From Brevundimonas mediterranea (GTDB taxonomy: Bacteria > Pseudomonadota > Alphaproteobacteria > Caulobacterales > Caulobacteraceae), in the NCBI RefSeq assembly GCF_011064825.1, contig NZ_CP048751.1:2232001-2296000 (forward strand): DNA of 64,000 nucleotides, written 5' to 3'. How positions within the stretch are numbered: position 1 is the first letter of the stretch; each line of letters begins with the position of its first letter. Positions 52,084-61,514 of this stretch are shown piece by piece. The notes below the pieces were generated by a model. It was not told the origin of the DNA. It worked only from the letters and a program-made list of their open reading frames with translations, and did no database searches. The translations under genes and the position numbers were made by a program.

Positions 52084-53790
52084 GTGACCGACGCCAGACT
52101 GGAGATCGCCGCCGGCTTCGCCACTGCGCAGGGGCCGAAGGCGGACAATCAGGATTTCGGCGGGGTGCATCTGGGCACCCCGGCCGAGCAGCGCGAGCAT
52201 GGGGTCGTGGCGGTCATCGCCGACGGGGTGTCGGGCTCGAAGGCCGGGCGGATGGCGGCCGAGCTGACGACGCGCAGCTTCATCGACGGCTATCTGGACC
52301 AGAACCCGCTGAACGGCATCGCCGCCAACGGGATCAAGGCGCTGCGGGGTTTCAACCGCTGGCTCCATGCGCGGGGCAAGATCGATCCGGCCATGGAGGC
52401 GGCGGCGACCACCTTCACCGCCCTGATCCTGCGCGGACGGGAGGCGGTGGCGCTGCATGTGGGGGACAGCCGGGCGTATCATTTTCGCGACGGGGTGCTG
52501 ACGCGCCTGACCGAGGATCACACCCGGGCGCAGCAGGGGCTGAGCCATGTGCTGTACCGCGCCGTCGGGATCGAGGCGGACGTCAAGCTGGACGTGCGTC
52601 ATGTCGGCCTGGCGCCGCATGACCGGCTGCTGCTGACCACGGACGGGGTTCACGGGGTGCTGACGGACGAGGCGCTGGCGCGGCTGCTGGCGCGGCGCGG
52701 ATCGCCCGACGCCGACGCCCAGGCCATTCTGGCCGAGGTGGCCGAGGCGGGCGCGCGCGACAACGCGACCGTCCTGGTCATCGACGTCATGGGGATCGGG
52801 GCGCCCGACTGGGAGGCGATCACCGCCGAGGCCGAGGGGCTGGCCATCCTGCCGCCGCCGAAACAGGGCGAGACGGTGGACGGGTTCCATCTGGAGCGGC
52901 TGGTGGCGGACGGCCGCTACACCCGGCTGTTCCTTGCGCGGTCCGGCGACGCCCGGTCCGGCGACGAGAGGGTCGTCCTGAAGTTTCCCAAGCCTGCGGC
53001 GGTGTCGGAGCGGGGGGCGCGGACCGCCTTCCTGCGCGAGGCCTTTATCGGGCGGCGGATCGACAGCCCTTTCGTCGGCAAGGTGCTGAGCCTGGATGCG
53101 GGGCGCCAGAGCCGGCTCTATATCGTCCAGCCCTTCTATCCGGGCCAGACCCTGCATGCGCGGCTGGCCGAGGACGGGCCGTTCGAGATCGCCGAAGGGA
53201 TCGGCGTGGCCCTGAAGCTGGCGCGGGGCGTGGCGGCCCTGCACCGGGCGGGGGTGACGCACCGCGACATCAAGCCGGACAATGTGATCCTGGAGACGAA
53301 CGGCGGGCTGAAGCTGGTCGATCTGGGCGTGGCGCGGCTCAAGCGGGCCGAGGAGTTCGCCGAGGCCGAGGCGCCCGGCACCCCCGGCTACAAGGCGCCC
53401 GAAATGTACGACGGCGAGAGCGGGAGCGCCGCCACCGATCAGTTCGCCCTGGGCGTGACCCTGTACCGGCTGTTCACCGGCGCCTATCCGTGGGGCGAGG
53501 TCGATCCGTCGGACGCGCCGCGCTTCGACCGCGCGCCCGTATCGCTCGGACGACGCCGGCCCGACATGCCCGCCTGGCTGGAGGCCGCCGTCATGCGCGC
53601 CGTTTCCGTCGATCCGGATGAACGGTTCGAGGACGTGGAGGAGCTGATCCATGTGCTGGAGACGGGCAGCGCCGCCGCCGCGCCCGCGCCCCGCCCCCTG
53701 TCGCTGATCGAGCGCGATCCGGTGCGGTTCTGGCAGGGGCTGTGTCTGGTCCTGGTCGTGCTGCTGATGGTGTCGCTGGCGACGCGATAG
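52084..53790 (+). CDS. PP2C phosphatase-Ser/Thr protein kinase fusion
   Basis: A 568-residue protein. Residues 1-240 are a PP2C-type phosphatase (DNQDFGGV; VIADGVSGSKAG; GDSRAYHFRDGV; ARDNATVLVID), with the metal aspartates. Residues 265-530 are a Hanks-type kinase: VVLKFPKP (Lys), THRDIKPDNVIL (HRD), KLVDLGVARL (DLG) and GTPGYKAPEMYDG. The end is one membrane helix (WQGLCLVLVVLLMVSLAT), so it is tail-anchored. The enzyme may oppose or control its own kinase. GTG at 52084 is preceded by GGAGGGGATC. Targets are unknown. Confidence 0.92.
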   Translation: MTDARLEIAAGFATAQGPKADNQDFGGVHLGTPAEQREHGVVAVIADGVSGSKAGRMAAELTTRSFIDGYLDQNPLNGIAANGIKALRGFNRWLHARGKIDPAMEAAATTFTALILRGREAVALHVGDSRAYHFRDGVLTRLTEDHTRAQQGLSHVLYRAVGIEADVKLDVRHVGLAPHDRLLLTTDGVHGVLTDEALARLLARRGSPDADAQAILAEVAEAGARDNATVLVIDVMGIGAPDWEAITAEAEGLAILPPPKQGETVDGFHLERLVADGRYTRLFLARSGDARSGDERVVLKFPKPAAVSERGARTAFLREAFIGRRIDSPFVGKVLSLDAGRQSRLYIVQPFYPGQTLHARLAEDGPFEIAEGIGVALKLARGVAALHRAGVTHRDIKPDNVILETNGGLKLVDLGVARLKRAEEFAEAEAPGTPGYKAPEMYDGESGSAATDQFALGVTLYRLFTGAYPWGEVDPSDAPRFDRAPVSLGRRRPDMPAWLEAAVMRAVSVDPDERFEDVEELIHVLETGSAAAAPAPRPLSLIERDPVRFWQGLCLVLVVLLMVSLATR

Positions 53791-53854
53791 GCGCGGCTAT
53801 GACACGCCGTTCGGCAATATCGCCGTCGGGTCAGGATTCCGGTCGGGTCAGGAC

Positions 53855-54307
53855 TCAGGCGGCCTCGGCCAGCGGCGGCAGCACATTGTTCAGGTCCAGC
53901 AGGCTGATCATCTCGCCGTCGACGGCGAATATGCCGGCGATCACGCCGGGGCCGCCGTCGTCGCCCATGTCAGGCGTCTGTTGGCGCATCCCGTCGTCCA
54001 GTTCGACGATGTCCGACACCGCCTCGACCAGAAGACCGACCGTGCGCGAGCCGCATTTCACCACCATGATGGCGTGACGGGCCGAGGGTTCCTTGGTCGG
54101 CAGGCCGAGGCGCGCCGCCAGGTCGATGATGGGCAGGACGACGCCGCGAAGATTCACGACGCCCTTCATGTAGTCAGGCGCACGGGGCAGGGGCGTGGTG
54201 GGCGTCCAGCCGCGGATTTCCAGCACCGAGGTGATGTCGATGCAGAAGGCTTGCTCGCCGACGCGGAAGCCGACCAGTTCGCGACGATCACCCTTGGAAA
54301 TCAGCAT
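53855..54307 (-). CDS. cheW: CheW-type chemotaxis adaptor
   Basis: A 150-residue CheW protein. LVGFRVGEQAFCIDITSVLE, WTPTTPLPRAPDYMKGVVNLRG and VLPIIDLAARLGLP are the classic CheW motifs that link receptors to CheA kinase. It stands alone, with no other chemotaxis genes in the window, so it may serve a chemosensory system elsewhere or the polar signalling machinery. ATG at 54307 is preceded by GGGAGGAA. It is convergent with the PP2C-kinase gene. Confidence 0.92.
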   Translation of the reverse strand: MLISKGDRRELVGFRVGEQAFCIDITSVLEIRGWTPTTPLPRAPDYMKGVVNLRGVVLPIIDLAARLGLPTKEPSARHAIMVVKCGSRTVGLLVEAVSDIVELDDGMRQQTPDMGDDGGPGVIAGIFAVDGEMISLLDLNNVLPPLAEAA

Positions 54308-54432
54308 CACAAATTCCTCCCGACCCAGGCCAAACCGATTGGCTGATCCCGAGGCAGACCCCAGTCTCGCGCACCAGCCTAGCGATTTCGTTAATGCGGA
54401 CGGAGTTTCGGATGGCGCGGCCGAAGCCGGGT

Positions 54433-55002
54433 TCAGGCCCGCCCGCCCTGGCTGGAAAGCCGGCCCGCATCGACGCCCATGCGGGCCAGGGCGCGGGTCC
54501 ATTTGGACTCGTGGTCGCCGTCGAAAATCAGATCCAGGTCGGCGTCGGCGGTCAGCCAGACGTTTTCGGCCAGTTCGTCCTCCAACTGGCCCTCGCCCCA
54601 GCCGGCGTAGCCGAGCAGCAGGGCCGACCGGCGCGGGCCGGCCACGGCGTCGGTCATGGCGGCCAGGGCCTCGCGCGTTCCGGTCATGGCCAGGCCGTCG
54701 CCGAAGGGCAGGGTGTCGTCGCCCGTGCTCCAGTCGTCGGTGTGCAGCACGAAGCCCCGTTCACGTTCGACAGGCCCGCCCATCAGGACGACCCGACCGA
54801 CCGAATCCTCCGGCGCCGGCGCGTCCAGCTTGTCCAGAACAGTCTTCAGATCGACGCCGGGCGCCGGGCGGTCGATCCGCAGTCCCATGGCGTGATCCGG
54901 CCCGTGCGCGCAGATCAGGATGACGGCGTGTTCGAACCGGGGGTCGCCGATGCCGGGCATGGCGACCAGGAGACGGCCCGTCAGGGATGAGGCGTCGGTC
55001 AT
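54433..55002 (-). CDS. YqgE/AlgH family protein
   Basis: A 189-residue YqgE/AlgH-family protein: SLTGRLLVAMPGIGDPRFEH, AVILICAHGPDHAMGLRIDR, and LLGYAGWGEGQLEDELAENVW are its standard blocks. The family has been called a transcriptional regulator in Pseudomonas, but its biochemical role is not settled. ATG at 55002 gives MTDASSL before the first strand. It is divergent from the peroxiredoxin gene. Confidence 0.92.
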   Translation of the reverse strand: MTDASSLTGRLLVAMPGIGDPRFEHAVILICAHGPDHAMGLRIDRPAPGVDLKTVLDKLDAPAPEDSVGRVVLMGGPVERERGFVLHTDDWSTGDDTLPFGDGLAMTGTREALAAMTDAVAGPRRSALLLGYAGWGEGQLEDELAENVWLTADADLDLIFDGDHESKWTRALARMGVDAGRLSSQGGRA

Positions 55003-55118
55003 GATGATCCTATCATCGGGCGTGAAACGGGCGGGCGCAAGGCGTTGCCGCTTGCGATGACGGCGGCGACGTCTATCTGTCGCGGGCGCACCCATCCAAC
55101 CCGCGCGGAGAGAGCCCC

Positions 55119-55604
<486 letters not shown>

Positions 55605-55667
55605 TAGGGGTTGGTCCAGGCTGCCGCTTCGCGACTTGAGCTTCGTGACTTGAGTTCTGGACCGATC

Positions 55668-56102
55668 ATGAGCACCGACGTCTTCAGTCCTGAACAGCGC
55701 AGCGCGGTGATGCGGCGCGTGAAGGGGCGGGACACGTCGCCGGAACTGGCCGTGCGCAGGATCCTGCGCGCGGCCGGGATCGGGTATCGGCTGGGCGGCC
55801 AGGGCCTGGCCGGTCGGCCGGATGTGACGATGAAGGGGCGCAAGGTCGCCGTCTTCGTCCACGGCTGTTTCTGGCATGGGCACGACTGCGCGCGGGGGGC
55901 GCGCAAGCCCAAGGCCAACGCCGAATACTGGAGCGCCAAGATCGACCGCAACCGCGCCCGCGACGCGCGGGTGACGGCCCAATTGCGGGATGACGGCTGG
56001 CGGGTTCTGACGGTGTGGGAGTGCGACCTGCGCACGCCGGGCTTCGCCGAACGGCTGGTCGCGGATGTCCGGGATCAGGCGGCGGCGATCTCGGCCGCCT
56101 GA
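55668..56102 (+). CDS. vsr: Very short patch repair endonuclease (Vsr)
   Basis: A 144-residue endonuclease of the Vsr family. It opens MSTDVFSPEQRSAVMRRVKG and RDTSPELAVRRILRAAGI; the catalytic Asp is in GRPDVTMKGRKVAVF, and HGCFWHGHDC and WRVLTVWECDL are family hallmarks. Vsr nicks beside T:G mismatches arising from deaminated 5-methylcytosine. No cytosine methylase gene is in the window, so it is an orphan here. Its end overlaps the hybrid kinase gene by 28 bases. The ribosome-binding site is weak. Confidence 0.93.
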   Translation: MSTDVFSPEQRSAVMRRVKGRDTSPELAVRRILRAAGIGYRLGGQGLAGRPDVTMKGRKVAVFVHGCFWHGHDCARGARKPKANAEYWSAKIDRNRARDARVTAQLRDDGWRVLTVWECDLRTPGFAERLVADVRDQAAAISAA

Positions 56103-57967
56103 GCGGAGTCGTCCAGCACATGCTGCAGCGCGCCCAGCAAGGCCGGGGGCGTCAGGGGTTTCGACACGAAATAGGCCATGCCTGCGGCCTGACAGGCGGC
56201 GACGTCTTCGGGGGCGGTGTCGGCGGTGACGGCGACGACGGGCGTCCGGGCGTTGGGGCCGCCCTCGGCGCGCAGGCGGCGGGTGGTCTCGCGCCCATCC
56301 AGCTCCGGCATACGGACATCCATGAAGATGACGTCGAAGACCGTCTCGGCGCAGCGCTCCAACGCGATCATGCCGTCGGCGGCCGTGACGATGTCGCAGC
56401 CGAGAGGCTGCAGGATCAGTTGGACGGCGCGACGGTTGATGTCGTGGTCGTCGACCACCAGCAGGCGCAGCGGACGGTCGTCGTCGGTCTGGTCGGCGGT
56501 TTCGGCCGTCGGGGAGACGTCGGCGTCCCGTGGGACGGCCGGCGACGTTCCGGCGTCCAGCCCCGCGGCCAGCGGCCGGGCCGCCAGGGCCAGGGCGATG
56601 TCCAGACGGCTGTCGTCGCCGGGAACCAGGATCGGCGCGGCGTTCTCGCCGAAGGGCAGGCTCAGGGAGACGGTGAAGCTGGCGCCCTGGCCCGGCGCGC
56701 TGCGCGCCGTCAGGCGGCCGCCCATCAACTCGACCAGGTCGCGGCTGATCGCCAGACCCAGGCCCGAACCGCCGTACCGGGCGCTGACTCCTTCGGCCGT
56801 CTGGTCGAACGGGTTGAACAGCCGCGCCAGCTGATCGCCGGTCATGCCGGGGCCGGTGTCCTGAACCTCAAGCAGAACACAATAACCGGAGGGCTCTTCG
56901 GCCCAGGCGTCCAGGCGCAGGGTGATCCGGCCCTGGGGCGTGAACTTCACCGCATTGGACATCAGGTTGTTCATCACCTGACGGATCCGCATGGCGTCGC
57001 CCTTGACGCTGCGGGGCATGCGCGCGGCGCCCTCGACGCGCAGCTTCAGGCCCTTGGCCTCGATCGGTCCGCGCCACAGGCGCAAGGTCTGGGCCAGCGT
57101 GGCGCGCAGGTCGAAGTCGACGGCCTCGACCGTCATCCGGCCGGCGCCGATCTTGGAGTGATCCAGCAGGTCGTCCAGCAGGGCCTTCATCATCAGCCCG
57201 GCGTCGGTGATCAGATGGGCGTTTGACCGCGAGTTCGCGTCCAGCGCCTGAAGCTCTGCGGCGCCGGTCAGTATGGCGCCGATCGGGGTGCGCAGATCGT
57301 GACCGATGGCGGCGAGGAAGGCGGTGTGGGCGACCAGGCTCTCTTCGGCCTTCACGCGCAGGCGCTCGGCCTCGGCGTGGGCGCGCATCTGGTTCTCGGT
57401 CGCCTCGCTCATCTTCTGCCAGCTGATGATGGTGAAGAAGATGACCAGGACCACGGCTGCGGCGGCCGTCATCACCAGGGGCGGCGGCGCCCCGAACCAG
57501 GCGGCCAGGAAGGGAACCGCCAGCAGATACAGCATCGGCGGCGTCAGGGAGGAGACCAGTATCGATTTCGAGCGCGGCGAATTGATCATCGAGAAGAGCA
57601 TCAGGGCCGGCAGCATCAGGGCCGCGCAGACCCCGCCCAGCGGACCGCCGATCAGCCACATCGGAATCGACAGACTGCCGAACAGCGAGGCGCTGGCGAA
57701 CAGGCTCAGGCAGGCCGTCACCCGGCCCCACAGGGGGATCTTCCCGTCGCCGTCACGATTCACGCGCGCGAAGGCGAGCAGTTCCAGACCCTGCATCAGG
57801 CCATAGGCCGCGAACCAGGCCAGGCAGATCCGCCAGCCGATCATGGGCGTCACGACAAGGGCGACGGCGGCCCCCAGTCCCAAACGCTGCAGCAGATTGC
57901 TGCGGCGATGGCGGGCGGCCACTGTCCAGCCGCTTGCGGCGGTGTCGACTGCGGTCGTCTTGGACAT
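56075..57967 (-). CDS. Hybrid sensor histidine kinase/response regulator
   Basis: A 630-residue hybrid kinase. Residues 1-185 hold about six membrane helices. The phospho-acceptor His is in AAIGHDLRTPIGAIL; the ATPase has NLMSNAVKFTPQG (N box), DTGPGM (G1) and YGGSGLGLAISRDLV (G2). After a linker comes a receiver: LLVVDDHDINR, the phosphorylated Asp in VIFMDVRMPELDG, and Lys in YFVSKPLTP. No phosphotransfer domain follows. Signal unknown; no regulator is adjacent. ATG at 57967 gives MSKTTAVDTAAS. Confidence 0.92.
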   Translation of the reverse strand: MSKTTAVDTAASGWTVAARHRRSNLLQRLGLGAAVALVVTPMIGWRICLAWFAAYGLMQGLELLAFARVNRDGDGKIPLWGRVTACLSLFASASLFGSLSIPMWLIGGPLGGVCAALMLPALMLFSMINSPRSKSILVSSLTPPMLYLLAVPFLAAWFGAPPPLVMTAAAAVVLVIFFTIISWQKMSEATENQMRAHAEAERLRVKAEESLVAHTAFLAAIGHDLRTPIGAILTGAAELQALDANSRSNAHLITDAGLMMKALLDDLLDHSKIGAGRMTVEAVDFDLRATLAQTLRLWRGPIEAKGLKLRVEGAARMPRSVKGDAMRIRQVMNNLMSNAVKFTPQGRITLRLDAWAEEPSGYCVLLEVQDTGPGMTGDQLARLFNPFDQTAEGVSARYGGSGLGLAISRDLVELMGGRLTARSAPGQGASFTVSLSLPFGENAAPILVPGDDSRLDIALALAARPLAAGLDAGTSPAVPRDADVSPTAETADQTDDDRPLRLLVVDDHDINRRAVQLILQPLGCDIVTAADGMIALERCAETVFDVIFMDVRMPELDGRETTRRLRAEGGPNARTPVVAVTADTAPEDVAACQAAGMAYFVSKPLTPPALLGALQHVLDDSAQAAEIAAA

Positions 57968-58039
57968 CCAGCTTCCCGGCAATACGAACCGTGGTCGTTC
58001 GCTTGGCGGTACTAGACGCAGATCGAGGCTAACGCTCTG

Positions 58040-59089
58040 TCAACGCGAGGCCCCGATAGCGGCCGAAATTGAGGAAAAACCATCGGCGCGCAGTCGCGCC
58101 GCCAGATCACGCTTGATGCGGGTGATCAAACCGGGCCCGTCGTAGATCAAGGCGGAATAGACCTGAACAGCGCTGGCCCCCAGACGGATGCGGGCATAGG
58201 CCTCGGCCCCGCTGTCGATCCCGCCGACCGCGATCAGGGGCAGGCGCCCCTGGGCCGCTTCGGCGGCGGCGCGCAGAGCCTTTTCCGCGAACGGGCGGAT
58301 CGGGGCGCCCGACAGGCCGCCCGTCTCATGCGCATCGGGGGATCGCAAGGTCTCGGGCCGTTCCAGGGTGGTGTTGGAGACGATCAGGCCGTCGATCCGG
58401 TGCGCCAGCGAGGCCTCGACGATCATGCCGATCTCGTCGGCGATCAGGTCGGGCGCGATCTTCAGGAAGACCGGCACGCGGGCGGCGGGGTCGGCGGGGC
58501 GGGCGGCGTCGATCCGGCCCAGCAGATCGTCCAGCTGTTCACGCCCTTGCAGGGCGCGCAGACCGGGCGTGTTGGGCGAGGAGATGTTGACGGTGAAATA
58601 GGAGGCGCGGCCGGCCAGCCGCTGCAGGCCTGCGACATAGTCGGCGGCCTTGTCTTCCGTATCCTTGTTGGCGCCCAGGTTGGCGCCGACGACCACGTCC
58701 GTGGGGCGGCGATCCAGACGGGCGGCGAAGGCCTCCAGGCCTTCATTGTTGAAGCCCATCCGGTTGATGATCGCCCGGTCCTCGGTCAGGCGGAACAGGC
58801 GGGGCTTGAGATTGCCGGGCTGCGGGCGGGGCGTGACCGAGCCGCATTCGACGAAACCGAAGCCCAGCCGCGACAGGCCGCGCAGGGCCTCGCCGTTCTT
58901 GTCCAGGCCGGCGGCCAGGCCGACGGGATTGGGCAGGGCGAGCCCCGCCAGCGTCGTATGCAGGATCGGATCGTCGGCCGCCGGGGCGGGAAGGGGGGCG
59001 AGGGCCAGGCCCTTGATCGCCACCTGGTGGGCGGTCTCGGGATCGAGGCGGCGAAGGGCGGCGGCGCCCCAGTCGGCCAGCAGGCTCAT
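58040..59089 (-). CDS. pyrD: Dihydroorotate dehydrogenase (quinone), class 2
   Basis: A 349-residue membrane-associated FMN enzyme of pyrimidine synthesis: dihydroorotate to orotate, with electrons passed to ubiquinone. VGLAAGLDKNGEALRGLSRL and FGFVECGSVTPRPQPGN are the FMN-binding blocks, the catalytic Ser is in VNISSPNTPGL, and GGIDSGAEAYARIRLGASAVQ is the C-terminal FMN phosphate site. The N-terminal helices (LADWGAAALRRLDPETAHQ) define class 2. Its start overlaps the DUF952 gene's stop (ATGA). Confidence 0.96.
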   Translation of the reverse strand: MSLLADWGAAALRRLDPETAHQVAIKGLALAPLPAPAADDPILHTTLAGLALPNPVGLAAGLDKNGEALRGLSRLGFGFVECGSVTPRPQPGNLKPRLFRLTEDRAIINRMGFNNEGLEAFAARLDRRPTDVVVGANLGANKDTEDKAADYVAGLQRLAGRASYFTVNISSPNTPGLRALQGREQLDDLLGRIDAARPADPAARVPVFLKIAPDLIADEIGMIVEASLAHRIDGLIVSNTTLERPETLRSPDAHETGGLSGAPIRPFAEKALRAAAEAAQGRLPLIAVGGIDSGAEAYARIRLGASAVQVYSALIYDGPGLITRIKRDLAARLRADGFSSISAAIGASR

Positions 59090-59430
59090 GCCGGATCCTC
59101 GAACAGCATGGCTCCGTCCTCGGCGACCGAGAGGGCGCGCACGGCGGTGACGGCGGCGACGGGCAGGGGCGCGTACAGATGCGGGAACAGGTCGCCGCCG
59201 CGCGACGGCTCCCACACCAGATCCGCGCCGAACCGCGCCAGATCGACCGTCAGCAGCATCAGATCGTCGCGGCCCGCGTAATGGCGGCGCGCGGTCTCGA
59301 CCAGTTGCTCGCCGGTGGACATGTGGATGTAGCCGTCCGCCAGATCGACGGCGGAGCCTTCGTAACGGCCCTCGGCCACGGCGGCGCGCCATTCCTCGGC
59401 GGCGAGGATCTTGTAGGCGGTCCCGGTCAT
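59086..59430 (-). CDS. DUF952 family protein
   Basis: A 114-residue protein starting MTGTAYKILAAEEWRAAVAE, then YEGSAVDLADGYIHMSTGEQ, the DUF952 signature, and WEPSRGGDLFPHLYAPLPV near the end. DUF952 is thought to be related to glutathione S-transferase-like or ADP-ribose-processing proteins, but function is not established. It overlaps both pyrD (59086) and the phosphatase gene (59427) by four bases, so the three form an operon. Confidence 0.9.
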   Translation of the reverse strand: MTGTAYKILAAEEWRAAVAEGRYEGSAVDLADGYIHMSTGEQLVETARRHYAGRDDLMLLTVDLARFGADLVWEPSRGGDLFPHLYAPLPVAAVTAVRALSVAEDGAMLFEDPA

Positions 59431-59930
59431 GCGACCCCCAGGTCGCGCGGAGTCAGGAAGCCTTCGAAGACGCAGCGCCCCGCGACATCGACGGTGAACA
59501 GGGCGGCGGCGGCGGTCGGGAAACCCCCGGCCAGACGGTCCAGAATGGCCGGCGAGGCCGCGCTTTCGGACAGGTATTCGGTGGCCAGCACATGGACGCC
59601 GGGATTATGGGCCAGCAGCATCAGGCAGCCGGCCTCGTCCTCGCAGGACTCGACGAAGCGACGCAGCACGTCGGACGGCGCATTGTACAGGCGCGGTTCG
59701 TGGCGGACTTCGACGTCGCCGAAGGCGTCATGCATCTGGTCCCAGGTCTGGCGCGTACGGACGGCGGACGAGACCAGGGCCAGGTCGGGCTTCAAACCGC
59801 GCTCGGCCAGGGTCTGGCCCATCCGCACGGCCTCCTTGCGTCCGGTGTTGGACAGGGGGCGGGCTTCGTCGCCGCCGGACGGGCTGGAGGCCTCCGCCTG
59901 GGCGTGCCGCATGAGGATCAGTCGATGCAT
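59427..59930 (-). CDS. SixA-type histidine phosphatase
   Basis: A 167-residue histidine phosphatase (phosphoglycerate mutase fold). The catalytic RHG-like motif is LILMRHAQAE, and the second His is in LLAHNPGVHVLA. SixA members remove phosphate from phosphohistidine in signalling or phosphotransferase proteins. ATG at 59930 fits the family; ATG at 59942 would add MASL. It is first of three genes with DUF952 and pyrD. Confidence 0.9.
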   Translation of the reverse strand: MHRLILMRHAQAEASSPSGGDEARPLSNTGRKEAVRMGQTLAERGLKPDLALVSSAVRTRQTWDQMHDAFGDVEVRHEPRLYNAPSDVLRRFVESCEDEAGCLMLLAHNPGVHVLATEYLSESAASPAILDRLAGGFPTAAAALFTVDVAGRCVFEGFLTPRDLGVA

Positions 59931-59989
59931 GAGGCTCGCCATAAGGCCGTTCGCGTCCGACGAACAGATGGGACGATCTCAACTCCCTG

Positions 59990-60751
59990 TCAGGGGTGCG
60001 GACGGGGCGTCGGGGAGGAGGTCGAGGCGGCGGGCTGGGGCGTCAGCGCCGGCCGGGCCGGAACGCGCTGGGCCAGGCCGCTGGGACGGATGCGCGCATA
60101 GGCCTGTCGCGACGCCTCCAGCAGGATCACGCCCGCGGTGTTCGGCGCGATGCGCCGCCCGACCTGTTCGAAACCGTCGGCCAGGGGCAGCAGCGGCGTC
60201 CAGGGCGGGACATACAGGGTCTGGGACCAGGCCGCCGGCTCCAGCCCCGCCTCGCGCACCAGCCGCTCCAGCTGGCCCCGGGTGAAGGGGCGGCCGTGGC
60301 CGAAGGGGGTGTTCTCGGCCCGCGCCCACAGGCCGCCGCGCGCCGCCGCCGCCAGGATGATGCGCCCGGTGGGGGCCAGGGCGCGCACCGCCTCCAGCAG
60401 CAGGGCGGCGGGATCGTCGGCCTCTTCCAGGGCGTGGACCAGCAGGATGCGGTCGAACGACCCGGCGGCGAAGGGCAGGCGGCGGTCGTCGACCAGAAGG
60501 GTGCGGTTGCGCCCCACGCTGGGCCAGTGTTCGACGCCCTGGCCGCTCGGCATGGCGGCGACCACGCGGCGGGCGCCGACGAAGGCGTCCAGCCAGGGCG
60601 TGGCGTAGCCGACGCCCAGAACGTCGCAGTCGGGGGCCTCGCCCCAGGCGTCGTCCAGGCGCCGGGCCAGCAGGCGGCGCACCAGGGCCCCGGTCGGCTC
60701 GCCGTAGAAGGTTCGAAGCTCGTCGATGCTGCGCCGCATGGGGTCCACCAT
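59990..60751 (-). CDS. Class I SAM methyltransferase
   Basis: A 253-residue methyltransferase. After a helical lead (STQ-like FYGEPTGALVRRLLARRLDD) come CDVLGVGYATPWLDAFVGA (motif I), RTLLVDDRRLPFAAGSFD, ILLVHALEEADDPAALLLEA (motif IV) and LEPAAWSQTLY. The C-terminal 35 residues are Pro/Ala-rich. It is divergent from gloB, 34 bases away. Family is firm, substrate unknown. In this family the gene beside gloB is common in alphaproteobacteria. Confidence 0.87.
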   Translation of the reverse strand: MVDPMRRSIDELRTFYGEPTGALVRRLLARRLDDAWGEAPDCDVLGVGYATPWLDAFVGARRVVAAMPSGQGVEHWPSVGRNRTLLVDDRRLPFAAGSFDRILLVHALEEADDPAALLLEAVRALAPTGRIILAAAARGGLWARAENTPFGHGRPFTRGQLERLVREAGLEPAAWSQTLYVPPWTPLLPLADGFEQVGRRIAPNTAGVILLEASRQAYARIRPSGLAQRVPARPALTPQPAASTSSPTPRPHP

Positions 60752-60785
60752 AGGCCCGCCGGAGCCGTCCTGCTAGAATGACGTC

Positions 60786-61514
60786 ATGACCCTGGATGTT
60801 CACCTGTTTCCGTGCCGCAGCGACAATTACGGCTTCCTGATCCGCGATACGGCGACCGGCGTGGTCGCGGCGGTGGACACGCCGGATGCGGAGCGAATCC
60901 TGCAAGAGTTGGAGGCCCTGGGCTGGGGGCGGCTGGACCTGATCCTGAACACCCACTGGCACCCGGATCACACCGAGGGCAACGAACGGCTGAAGGCCGA
61001 GACGGGCTGCGAGATCGTGGGGCCGGAGGAGGTGCGCCGCGTCGCGCCGCTGGACCGGGTGGTCGCGGACGGCGACGTGGTGATGGTCGGCGAGACGCGG
61101 TTCGAGGTCACGGCCACGCCCGGCCATACGCTGGGCCATGTGGTCTTCCGCTCGGTCGAGAACCAACTGGCCTTCGTCGGCGACACCCTGTTCGCCCTGG
61201 GCTGCGGCCGGTTGTTCGAGGGGACGCCGGAGCAGATGTGGGCCAGTCTTCAGGCCCTGGCCGCCTGGCCCGAGGCGACCGTGATCTGGTGCGCCCACGA
61301 ATATACGGCCTCGAACGCGCGTTTCACCCTGACCCTGGACGACCGGCCCGAGACCCGGGCCCATGCCGAGGCGATCTTTGCGGCGCGGGCGCGGGGCGAG
61401 CCCACCGTGCCGACGACGATCGGGACGGAGCGGCGGTTCAATCCGTTCCTGACGGCGGTCGATGCGGCCCAGTTCGCCGCGCGGCGGGCCGCAAAGGACG
61501 GCTTCAGCGGCTGA
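60786..61514 (+). CDS. gloB: Hydroxyacylglutathione hydrolase (glyoxalase II)
   Basis: A 242-residue MBL-fold hydrolase, the second glyoxalase step: S-lactoylglutathione to lactate and glutathione. Metal ligands are in THWHPDHTEGN (HxHxDH), GHTLGHVVF, and FVGDTLFALGCGRLFEG; the final His is in IWCAHEYTASNARFTL, the C-terminal glyoxalase II region. It starts MTLDVHLFPCRSDNYGF. Its 3' end overlaps the convergent DUF4908-like gene by 11 bases. Confidence 0.95.
   Translation: MTLDVHLFPCRSDNYGFLIRDTATGVVAAVDTPDAERILQELEALGWGRLDLILNTHWHPDHTEGNERLKAETGCEIVGPEEVRRVAPLDRVVADGDVVMVGETRFEVTATPGHTLGHVVFRSVENQLAFVGDTLFALGCGRLFEGTPEQMWASLQALAAWPEATVIWCAHEYTASNARFTLTLDDRPETRAHAEAIFAARARGEPTVPTTIGTERRFNPFLTAVDAAQFAARRAAKDGFSG

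Noticed and set aside
52057..53652. A 531-codon minus-strand open frame
   Set aside because: Antisense to the PP2C-kinase gene, low-complexity composition, no motif.
54920..54940. GTTCGAACC resembling a tRNA T-loop
   Set aside because: It lies inside the YqgE gene in a conserved coding stretch, with no acceptor, D or anticodon arm around it.
55668..56102. Vsr gene as part of a restriction-modification locus
   Set aside because: Neighbours are a peroxiredoxin and a hybrid kinase; no methylase or restriction enzyme gene in the window.
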